A stretch of DNA of 64,000 bases, taken from contig OX336388.2 of the NCBI GenBank assembly GCA_946902985.2, forward strand, positions 1,389,562,223-1,389,626,222, written 5' to 3'. The notes under the pieces are model-generated. The model was not told where the DNA came from and searched no databases. It saw nothing but the letters and a program-made list of their open reading frames with translations. The number at the start of each line of letters is the position of its first letter. Within the stretch, counting starts at the first letter, position 1. The position numbers and the translations under genes were made by a program. Below, one piece after another: positions 55,860-64,000 of the stretch. Source of the DNA: Meconema thalassinum. Lineage: Eukaryota; Arthropoda; Insecta; Orthoptera; Tettigoniidae.

Positions 55860-57240
55860 TAAAAATGTTCCTTCCTAGCCTTGATGGATGCAAACTTATC
55901 TATAATAGAGCTGAAGTATAATGTAGCAGCCACATCACGTTCAATTAATAAAATTGCTAAATTACTTACGGTAGTGTTTCTTGCGTCATTGTGGATCTTA
56001 AGTAATTTTTAATAAGCTTCAGCTTACTAAAAGATCGTTCGCAAGATGCCACAGACACTGGAATCGTTAAAAGTAGTTTGAAAGCGATGATGAAGTTACT
56101 GTATGCCTCAAACCCAAACAAGACCTAAATATAACAAAATACCTTTGTGTTTCAAGTCGATCTTTTCATTATTTTTCTTTGATCTTCGTAATAAAACTAG
56201 ACGTCTTTAATATCTTCAAAGAGTTCTTCTCCGTTCAAATCTTCAGGGTACCTCTCTGCAAGTTCAAAGCGTTTCCATTTGGAGTTTCGTTATGAATGTA
56301 TCCATCAAATTTACAGAGGAAGCCAAAACGTTCATTCAGTTCCTCAATATTGGCGAACCGTTCACTTAACTCACGAATAAGTTTGTCTAAGATCTCTAGT
56401 GTGCTCCGCTTTACGTCATCTTTCCAGGAAAGTCCAACATCATCAGTGGATTCCCCTGGCATTTTCCGCTTCACTCTTTGTCTTTGTTCCGTGGGTTCTC
56501 CCCATTCCTCACACTTCTTAGTAGCTTTTGATATAACATAAACTGAAAGGGTTTCTCTCCACATATTAAGTTTAAGCTGATCTTGGAAAGATGGTAGACA
56601 AGTTATTGCATAAGTGAACGAAATGCCTTCGATTTTCAAAGTTTTCTGTGGTCAGTCAATTTTTGGAAGTACCTCAGCCCAGAAAAATAGCAGAGTTACA
56701 AAGTCAAATCTTTCTATTGCATTAATTAACAGCGCTGCACTCGTCTGGTATCTACGGTTTCAGTTGTTGTGTCTCTGATTTTTTCTAGAGCATGAACCAT
56801 TCCATCTAACTGAGATGATAAGGCATTCACGGCTTCTGCTTTAAAACTCCATCTTATATCGGAGTGACCCTTGACCAATAAGCTGACATGTTCCTTGCGG
56901 ACTCTCCACCTGTGAGTCGAACTAGAGAAAAATGCATACACTTGTTGAACTGTTCCAAAAAGTTGCACTTGATTCCGAGAGTTGGATTGAGAGATTTGAA
57001 TCGAACCATCAAGATCATCGTGTTTATCCAATTTATTATCTACTGTAACATTTGATTCATTAATATCAATGTTGAAGTTGATACTGTCAAATTCACATTC
57101 TTTCCGAGTTTCATTATTTTCAGAGTTCAGTGATCCTTTTATAAAAGCTGTCATAAACGACTTCGAACTATCAAGTGCTTTGGTACGTTGCTGTTTCAGT
57201 TGTCTATTTTGAGCCCCACTTGCCTTGTGTCGTTTTCATA
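55860..57240 (-). pseudogene. hAT transposase (ZMYM1-like), decayed
   Basis: From 57235 downward the frame reads RHKASGAQNRQLKQQR, then an acidic stretch. Next comes VYAFFSSSTHRWRV and SDIRWSFKAEAVNAL (about 56830-56940), the conserved hAT transposase core, followed by INAIERFDFVTLLFFWAEVL. A further piece (56235-56639) has KRKMPGESTDDVGLS and IRELSERFANIEEL. The C-terminal dimerisation signature SVASCERSFSKLKLIKNYL lies at about 56000-56060, and NLAILLIERDVAA ends it near 55900. Stops and frameshifts split it into at least four parts. The order of domains is correct for zinc-finger MYM-type-1-like hAT proteins. Confidence 0.75.
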
Positions 57241-57361
57241 ATGGAAACTGAATTACAATGAAACAAAATACCTTTTACTATTATCAATTATTACTCTTGG
57301 TGTTGATCAATAATGAATCTTGGTTAAAATTGCTTCAGTCAATAGCAAATGAAATAGAGAG

Positions 57362-59243
57362 AAAACACATTTTTTCAGATTTAACTTGTTCTTCACAAAC
57401 ATTGCTGGAAGTCTAGCAAAAGCTATTCCTGAACAGAAGGAAATCCTCAGTAAGGACCACAATCAGTCAAATTCTCTCTACTTATATCCGACAGATGAAG
57501 CAGAGGTCAAGTCCATCATCACAAATTTAAAGAATAAAAACAGCTGTGGATTAGATAGGATCAAGACAAATTTCATTAAAAACAATATACAATCATTTAT
57601 TAAAATCTTGGTTGAAATGATTAATGAGTCCTTAGTTACTGGCATGATACCAGATGACTTAAAAGTGGCCAAAGTAGTTCCTATATTTAAGGGTGGTGAC
57701 AAAAGAAATCCAAATAATTATAGACCTGTTTCTATTTTATCGGTAGTTTCAAAAATTCTGGAAGAAGTGGTAAAAACAAGATTGCTTTCATTTCTGAACA
57801 AGAATACATTCTTTCATAATATGCAATATGGATTCAGGGAAAATTCTAGTACTGAGGCAGCAACTATTGACCTAATAACAATGCTACAAGAAACTATTGA
57901 CAAAAATAATATGGCAGTTGGGTTATTTATTGATCTCACAAAAGCCTTTGATACAGTAGATCATAAAATACTGTTATCAAAATTAGAAAATGCTGGTGTC
58001 CGAGGTATAGCACTAAAATGGTTCCAAAGCTACCTTATTGGAAGAAAGCAGCATGTAGCTTTGAATAAATGCATAAGTTCAGGAAAATATATAACTCATG
58101 GAGTTCCACAAGGATCTATACTTGGACCTACATTATTCTTAATTTATATAAATGATATTGTGGAATGTAATTTGAGAGGGCATATCAAATTGTATGCAGA
58201 TGATACAAATATCTTCTACACTGGGAAAGACATAATTGAAATCATACAAAATGTGCAACAAGATATAAATACTCTCTCACAATGGTTCCAGGCCAATAAA
58301 TTAACAATGAACCTACAGAAGACCAATTACATGGTAATTTCAAAGCAAAGCATGAAAGAAATCACACATGACAAAATATATATAAATAATATTGAAATAA
58401 AAGAGGTTAATCAGGCAAAGTATTTAGGTCTAATCATCGACAAACACCTGACCTGGATTGAACACGTTGAACGAATTGCTAAGAAACTCTCACCTATAGT
58501 AGGGATCCTAAGGAAACTTCGGTATCTTATTCCCCTAAACCTTGTAAAACAAATCTACTATTCACTTGTACATAGCAAGCTCCAATATTTAAATGTTATT
58601 TGGGCTCACTGCAGGAAATCCACACTGAATGATTTAATGACTATTCAGAATAGGGCTATTAGAAACATATTTAACCTTCCTTACTGCACTCCAGTAAAAG
58701 ATCTGTACATCAGAAGTAAAATTCTACCCCTCAGCATAAGTGCAGATCTCCGAGCAGCTATGCTAATATACAAAATTAAACACAACACAATACTCTATAG
58801 CTCTCCCTACATCTTGAACTCGGACAATCATTCTTATGGAACTAGGCATGCGAAGGACGTAGCCTTATATATCATTCACTCTTCTAAATACGGTAGAAAT
58901 AGTTTCAAGTTCTCTGCATCACAGTCATATAATAAACTTCCCGATGAAGTAAAAAGTGCACCAACTTTGTCAGTATTTAAGAGGAAAACTACGAAAGTAT
59001 TGTGGGAAAAATTCGATGCATCGTAATACATCAAATAAGCTTAAAAATCCTGTGCTTATCATTTTAAGAGACCTTGGTCTAAACAATCTTAGATATAGTA
59101 TCAACTTTACTAATAGGCCTATGCCCTTATTCATCAATTTGTGTTACCTTCAGAATTTTCTTCCTGGTGTGTAAACACACATATTACTGTACAATTCCTC
59201 TGTACGAGCCTATGGCTCTTTGGAATTAATTGAATAAAAATAA
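57362..59243 (+). mobile_element. 5'-truncated CR1-type LINE
   Basis: It comprises the RT ORF below plus about 215 bases of 3' UTR ending GGCTCTTTGGAATTAATTGAATAAAA near 59240. The GGCTCTTTGG and TTGAATAAA end is typical of CR1/Daphne-like elements. The endonuclease half is missing, as expected from incomplete reverse transcription. It is inserted inside the hAT element. Confidence 0.7.
57386..59026 (+). CDS. CR1-type LINE reverse transcriptase, nearly intact
   Basis: One uninterrupted frame of 546 codons. It is open upstream without an ATG because the element is truncated. Motifs in order: NKNSCGLDRIKTNF, VAKVVPIFKGGD, NNYRPVSILSVVSKILEE, MQYGFRENSSTE, LFIDLTKAFDTVDH, THGVPQGSILGPTLFLIYIN, the catalytic YADDTNIF, NLQKTNYMVIS and YLGLIIDKHLTW. 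The C-terminal domain ends with LPDEVKSAPTLSVFKRKTTK. It copies LINE RNA at the target site. The integrity of the frame contrasts with the decayed host transposon and suggests a recent insertion. Confidence 0.9.
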   Translation: MFFTNIAGSLAKAIPEQKEILSKDHNQSNSLYLYPTDEAEVKSIITNLKNKNSCGLDRIKTNFIKNNIQSFIKILVEMINESLVTGMIPDDLKVAKVVPIFKGGDKRNPNNYRPVSILSVVSKILEEVVKTRLLSFLNKNTFFHNMQYGFRENSSTEAATIDLITMLQETIDKNNMAVGLFIDLTKAFDTVDHKILLSKLENAGVRGIALKWFQSYLIGRKQHVALNKCISSGKYITHGVPQGSILGPTLFLIYINDIVECNLRGHIKLYADDTNIFYTGKDIIEIIQNVQQDINTLSQWFQANKLTMNLQKTNYMVISKQSMKEITHDKIYINNIEIKEVNQAKYLGLIIDKHLTWIEHVERIAKKLSPIVGILRKLRYLIPLNLVKQIYYSLVHSKLQYLNVIWAHCRKSTLNDLMTIQNRAIRNIFNLPYCTPVKDLYIRSKILPLSISADLRAAMLIYKIKHNTILYSSPYILNSDNHSYGTRHAKDVALYIIHSSKYGRNSFKFSASQSYNKLPDEVKSAPTLSVFKRKTTKVLWEKFDAS

Positions 59244-59922
59244 CCTACCAGTTTGCATCAAATTGTTTTAGAGAATTTAACCTAATATTTGTTGTTAGTG
59301 CTAATTGCACTTACCTGTTTCCTAGTTGTGCATGAACAGGAATTACTCGTACTTTTCAACTAAACGTCAAAACACACTGTATATTCATAAGTCATTGATA
59401 CACAATGACTGCGATATAAACGCAACTCAACTCCACAAATTAATAAAGTAAACTAAGGATTAAGGTTAAGGAATACACTTCATGACTAGTAAACTAGCAA
59501 TCGTCAATTCTGTTGCGACTTGATACCTCCACCCTGCGCCGTCCGGCACCGTCATCAACCACTCCATCTCAGCTCTGATTCCGGCTCAGGCGCTCTTTTC
59601 ACCCGTACATCGTAATAATTTCCTGTGGGCTCGGCGCCCACGAACTACATATTTCGTATTGTCTATAAATAGTTTAAAACGAAACGTTTATTTCATTTCT
59701 AAAGAATATCACTGCAGTATTTAACAAAGTAATAAAGAAAATTTGACCATTAAAACCGGATATTTTTCCTGAAGAAGAAGAAAAAAAAAACCTTCTAAAA
59801 AAAAAAAAAAAAAAAAAAAAAACAGAAGAAAACTGTTTTTTCGATTTTGGATTTTTGCGCCCCCCTTCCGTTACGGCGCCCGGGGCGGCCGCCCCGTTCG
59901 CAACCCCTTTGGTACGCCACTG
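59244..59922. other. 5' region of the hAT element
   Basis: Non-coding. It includes an A-rich block (about 59778-59822) and the GC-rich GCGCCCGGGGCGGCCGCCCC next to the terminus. Confidence 0.5.
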
Positions 59923-61782
59923 CATACTTGTAAACATAGATTTAATAGCCTAATAAGTTTATAAGATAATATTGATCACTTGACGATCCAAACTGCTCAT
60001 CCAAGTATATTTTTAATCTCATCTATTTTTTTCAGCATTAAAGAACCACCGATTACAATTGGGTAAATCGTGTTGACCGAATGAAAAACTTTAAATTTAC
60101 GACATTTTACTTTCGTACGTAAACTACAGCTCTGCGGTCAGAATTTGTAGCCTTAAACAAAGGATTGTTATGGGTTCCTAGGATGTTATATATTTTCTCT
60201 TAGTTTTTGAACTATATTATTTATTCCATGATATAATTTCTTTGGTTGTAAGTAAAATATTCTTTGCGTGTTCTTTTTCGGAATTTGGCGTCCTGGTTGT
60301 TTGTGAAGTTTTGGAAGAAACTACTCTAGTTTTCGGGACAGGGTAATAAACTTTTACCAAAATGAAGACTGACGGAAACGACAGTTCGGAAAGGACGCGA
60401 GACAGGTGATTATTATAAGATTTGTTGGTATCCGTAATTCAGACTCTGTGATATCCGGCAACTCCGCAAGGCTGCTTTTATTTAGCATATTGGAGGAGCC
60501 GGTTTTAGAATTGATGTAGGTTTGTTGCTTATTGTCGTCTTCCTTAAGAAACCATCTAAGCCCTAGTAACAAGAATATATCCCATTTTGGAGCATCTTCC
60601 AGAATATCCATTATAATTGAAACATACGAGGTTACTTTCATTTTAATCCCATTTCTTAGGCAAGACTTCGCAGTGCCGACGGCAGCTTTGTCCTTGGCGT
60701 TGACAATGCCCATGCGCTAGGAAGTTACACTCTCGCGCAAATGGTGTAACAAGACACCGATACAAAACAATTGCCTATGGAGAGCTGCGAATGGTTTATT
60801 AAAGTTGGTTGCAAAATTTATCAAGTACATATGAACGCCAGCGATACTCTCATATATTTGAGGCAAAATTAAAGACACTTTTGTATTACACGGTGTTCTG
60901 TTTCAGTGTTATTCAATGCCGTTATTTTTTTTAGTAGCGCTCTGGAAATTGTTTGTATTTCTACCACCGAAAGGGGGGACCCCTGGGTGCGGTTTACCAG
61001 ACAAGTTTGGAGAGTTACTTCCGATGTTTAGTCCTCATTTTCTAGGGCCTTCCCCATTCGGGGTGGGCAGCGGTGCTCCTAAATAGGCCTGCCCAGTCAC
61101 AGATGCAGGTCTGTATCCCTGAGTAGTCGCAGGGTCTTAGCGACCATCACTCATCTGCTGCCAACGTGCAGGTCCAGACTAGAAGCTTCCAGTTTACCCA
61201 AACCTGCTTCTGTCGTCCTTGTCCCATCGCCATTGGTCTAATATTTATTTAAACACAAATAGTGCTAAATGTTCCGGCATAACTCAACAAGATGACAGTG
61301 TTTCGCCCCGGTGTGCTATTGGGCTCTTCAGTTGGTTAAAGCACACCTCACCAAGACACTGTCTAGTGTATATTGGTCTAATAGGAATGGCAGGAAAGAC
61401 TGCCACAGACGTGGCTTTGTTTAAGAAGGATCTCTACTTGCCAGGAAGTGACCCACACACTATGATTCTGGAACCATTATCTGCGGCACATAAAGAATGA
61501 GACATGCAGCTCCCAGCACCAGAACTGCAGTGGACTGCCGCTAATATATGTTGCCCGCCGCCATTGAAATCCAAATAATTTTCTATAGAAATGGCCAATA
61601 TTACTAGTATATAGGAGTTGAATATTTTGTCGCTAGAGTGTGTTGTTGACTTTTTTCAGTAGTGCCAACATTATCTTTTGGCGCCAGTGCGAAACGTGAA
61701 ATCCTTGAGGTCTGTCGTGTCGCGCTTTCAAGCGAGATTGAGAAACTAGGTTTCTTTACCGAATATCAGTGCTAATCGTCTT
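59923..61782. other. Unassigned region with two weak ORFs
   Basis: A minus-strand ORF at 60354-60713 (119 codons, with WDIFLLLGLRWFLKEDDN) matches no family I know. A plus-strand ORF at 61219-61500 includes LIGMAGKTATDVALFKKD, which faintly recalls the C-terminal helix region of LINE-type RNase H domains. I would not call it on that alone. No other structure was seen. Confidence 0.35.
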
Positions 61783-62046
61783 ATGGGGCGAGAAGGTATC
61801 GGCAATAACATATTCTTTATAACCCTTACTTCTAACAAGGGAATTTTGCTGGATTTCTTGTGGGAATCTGGCTTAATTAAAACTGCCATGCGGTGTGAGT
61901 ACGGTGCGGAAATGCATATCAGGAACCGTGCTGACTTACGTGACGGCGTGACATGGACTTGTGACAGTAATAAATCAGAATGCTGTAAAACGAAATCCAT
62001 TCGACACGGATCGTGGTTTAGTAAAAGCGAGTTGACACTGTACTAG
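61783..62046 (+). pseudogene. IS1016/Merlin-like transposase, zinc-ribbon fragment
   Basis: 87 codons with FLWESGLIKTAMRCEYGAEM, then DGVTWTCDSNKSECCKTKSI and RHGSWFSKSELTL. This is the layout of the N-terminal zinc ribbon of ISXO2/IS1016-like (Merlin superfamily) transposases: C-x2-C, a DGxxWxC strand, and a basic SIRxGS(F/W)F motif. The second cysteine of the first knuckle is Gly here. The catalytic DDE part does not follow, so it is a fragment. Confidence 0.6.
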
Positions 62047-62052
62047 TGATGT

Positions 62053-62140
62053 AAAATGTCTAGGCATTTATAAGTCGGGGCAAATGTCCAGGATAAATGT
62101 CCGGGCAATTGCCCAAAACCTATAAATGCCCAGGCATTTT
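62053..62140. repeat. Imperfect hairpin / possible transposon end
   Basis: AAAATGTCTAGGCATTTATA (62053-62072) and TATAAATGCCCAGGCATTTT (62121-62140) are inverted with two mismatches. A second small palindrome, GGGCAATTGCCC, lies at 62103-62114. Repeated (A)AATGTCC(A/G)GG motifs lie between. Confidence 0.6.
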
Positions 62141-62487
62141 GGGGTTTACCTCTTTTAAAAACATATTCATAATGCAATGCTTATATAAATATTTTGTTTT
62201 AGCCATATATTTATCTACATACAGTACATGTATTCTATATATTTATCCTTAAAAACAGGAGTTGAGGCCAAAATAGGCTGTGGAATTTGTTGTAGGAATT
62301 CACTGAAAAAATTTTATTTTGGTTCTGAGGCTGAGCTTGTGCTTGGTACTGCAGATTTGTTGTTGAAATCATCCACTTCAATTAGTAAAGGTTCATAAGG
62401 GGGTTTTCTTTCGAAAAGTTTTTTTCTACCACTGTAATTGTACCCAACTGAAGCATTTTTTTTTTAAAGATCCTGAGGGCACTTAAA
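62141..62487. other. AT-rich unassigned stretch
   Basis: No coding or repeat structure recognised, apart from a T run near 62456-62466. Confidence 0.4.
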
Positions 62488-62560
62488 ACACAGGGGCCGA
62501 TAACCTAGATGTTAGGCCCCTTAAAACAACAATTATCATTATCATCATCATCAGCACTTA
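62488..62560 (+). repeat. SINE 3' tail
   Basis: ACACAGGGGCCGATAACC, TGTTAGGCCCCTTAAAACAAC and a (ATC)n tail form a pattern I recognise as the 3' end of a common insect SINE. GGGGCC and GGCCCC pair as a stem. The 5' part is absent. Confidence 0.55.
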
Positions 62561-63137
62561 AAACACTTCTTTATGTGCTTTTCCATTTTGTTACAATGTG
62601 ACTGTTAATAGTCCTTATTACAATGTTTACAAGATACTCCTTTCCTTTTCAAATTAAAAAAAGTTCCAAATAGGTCCTTTTTTGCCTAAGCATTTTGTAA
62701 TGATGTAATCATTTCCTCCGCCGTCAAACCAACAAATATGGGGTATGCCCACTTCCGGGCTACCCTGTACAAGCAGTAATTTTCGACCACATATATCTAA
62801 CCTAGCAGCTTTGTCTCACGATGGCATTAAAAGAGTACAGTGTAAGTTTTCAACAAACTTGAACAACTAAAAGAAATGTATGAACATTGGTGATTCACCA
62901 CATGTCTCACTTCAACCCATGTCGGTATCTAAATACACACTCTTTGAAACCAACTGTTGTCAACTGACAAAATTACAGCATGAAGCGAACCAACATCAAT
63001 AACAGCACGTCATCCTTGACGTCACCGAGGACACCAAAATTCTACTGACTGAGGTGATCGCAATCATTACTTGAGCCCAAATCCCACTCCAGTAGGCTTT
63101 TTTTGCCTGCCAAGTTTTGTTTAATGTCTATGTGTGG
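62561..63137. other. Unassigned stretch
   Basis: No gene or clear repeat seen. Confidence 0.4.
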
Positions 63138-63336
63138 TAATTAAATACAAGTTTTTCGGGCTTGTAGGCCGTGGTCCAGACAGGATATCTCCCGACGTTT
63201 CACCGGAAACTGCGTCCGGCATTATCAAGGAAAGGAACGGAACCCTTGATAATGCCGGACGCAGTTTCCGGTGAAACGTCGGGAGATATCCTGTCTGGAC
63301 CACGGCCTACAAGCCCGAAAAACTTGTATTTAATTA
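63138..63336. repeat. Perfect 93-bp palindrome with Penelope-type hammerhead sequence
   Basis: Arms 63138-63230 and 63244-63336 are exact reverse complements around a 13-base spacer. In each arm, read outward from the spacer, TTGATAA is followed by a six-pair stem (GCCGGA/TCCGGT, 63254-63259 with 63267-63272). GAAACGTC (63273-63280) comes next. This is the order of a hammerhead with the minimal ACGU stem III known from Penelope-like elements. The catalytic box differs from CUGAUGA at two positions. I read it as head-to-head decayed Penelope-like termini. Confidence 0.6.
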
Positions 63337-64000
63337 TGAACGCCGGCCGTGAAAGCCTAAGCTGTTATATCTATGTGTGGTGTTTCATTACATCTTATTT
63401 AATTATAATATACAAATTACTGTACGCGTTTTTATATAAGTGTCCCGTACTCTAGGTTCCCGCCCACTGAGCTCCGGTTATCAATTGGCCTCATCTTATA
63501 TATTACATATCAATATAATTAGAAGAAATCTTATTATATTAAAATAATTGGGAAACAATTTCACCTTTTATTAAAACTGAAATATCCTGACAAGTAATTC
63601 TGCTACAACTACGTTTATTGAGACACTATGCACGTTGCGAAGCATTATCCATTGAGCCCCATCGTATTGTGTCCTTTTAAAAATCACCTGCCAGTATCCT
63701 GATGGACGGATCATAGCTTCTTCGTGGCCCCAGCTAGATAAACCAATCAAAGAAATGCCTGACACATGGGATAAATCGGGATACATAGATTTCTTTCCTG
63801 CAATGGCATTATACTACGTAATAAAGTTCAAATTCAACAATGTTCGAGTGAGAAACTTGTGCTTCTCTGGGCAAATGGGATAAAAAATAAATTAAATTTG
63901 TGCCTATCTTTAATTCCATAGCATAATCTCACCTTAATCATTATCAATAATTAACGCTTGGTTTCTATCCAAACGGTGGACAAACTAAAATCCTCATGTC
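63337..64000. other. Unassigned 3' flank
   Basis: It begins with CGCCGGCCGTGAAAGCC (63341-63357), shared in part with the 253-bp unit. The rest is AT-rich. A 71-codon minus-strand ORF (63571-63786) matches no family I know. Confidence 0.4.

Larger units (their letters stand above)
55710..59922 (-). mobile_element. hAT transposon, right end intact, left end not found
   Basis: The minus strand starts at 59922 with CAGTGGCGTACCAAAGGGG, a hAT-type terminus, followed by a GC-rich stretch and a poly-T tract (A run at about 59798-59822 on the plus strand). The transposase lies at 55860-57240. A CR1-type LINE is inserted between terminus and gene. The opposite terminus should lie beyond the gypsy B insertion and was not recognised. 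Confidence 0.6.

Noticed and set aside
61219..61500. LINE RNase H domain
   Set aside because: The only resemblance is one short helix-like segment. No catalytic acids could be placed.

Overview
This window looks like a transposon graveyard from a large, repeat-rich arthropod genome, most likely an insect. I draw that from LTR retroelements, Jockey-, RTE- and CR1-type LINEs, hAT and P/THAP transposons, a tRNA-derived SINE with a tail design common in insect genomes, and no bacterial-style gene organisation. I found no convincing host gene. Almost every long reading frame belongs to a mobile element, and most are broken.

Layout. 1-340: 3' end of one Ty3/gypsy element. 340-1746: minus-strand Copia remnant. 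1763-11100: a second Ty3/gypsy element (5' LTR, primer-binding site, gag, protease, RT, RNase H). Its gag is split by a 3.7-kb solo LTR (3727-7454) with a GTAC target duplication. 11240-13117: minus-strand P-element/THAP9-like transposase, itself split by a 466-bp hAT-like miniature element. 13118-15352: no recognised gene. 15353-43010: an RTE-like LINE on the minus strand, split by a 24.6-kb insertion (16615-41260) with a 9-bp target duplication.

That insertion is the most interesting object here. Its two arms are built from the same 253-bp unit in opposite orientations: about 2.5 copies on the left, about 33 on the right. They flank a core of about 0.9 kb holding a SINE and a THAP-domain exon. 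Each complete unit carries a sequence that folds as a hammerhead self-cleaving ribozyme (35 copies; one core base departs from consensus). It also carries a TATATAAAG box. Two copies show a compensatory base-pair change next to the predicted cleavage site. The left arm was later hit by a 9.7-kb LTR element with 882-bp LTRs, a GTAT duplication and no recognisable pol. The right arm was later hit by a 5.1-kb Jockey-like LINE with a 10-bp duplication. The whole resembles both a foldback (Galileo/P-superfamily-like) element and a retrozyme-type ribozyme repeat.

43567-55705: a full-length Ty3/gypsy element with 2.75-kb LTRs and an ATAT duplication. It has gag, a canonical -1 slippery heptamer, protease, RT, RNase H and an integrase lacking its third catalytic acid. 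55706-59922: a hAT transposon (minus strand) with a nearly intact CR1-type RT ORF inserted in its 5' region. 59923-64000: mostly unassigned, with an IS1016/Merlin-like zinc-ribbon fragment, a SINE tail, a hairpin, and a perfect 93-bp palindrome carrying a degenerate Penelope-type hammerhead. That palindrome also lies beside a 15-base motif shared with the 253-bp unit.

Calls rest on reading translations and motifs by eye. No database or folding program was run.
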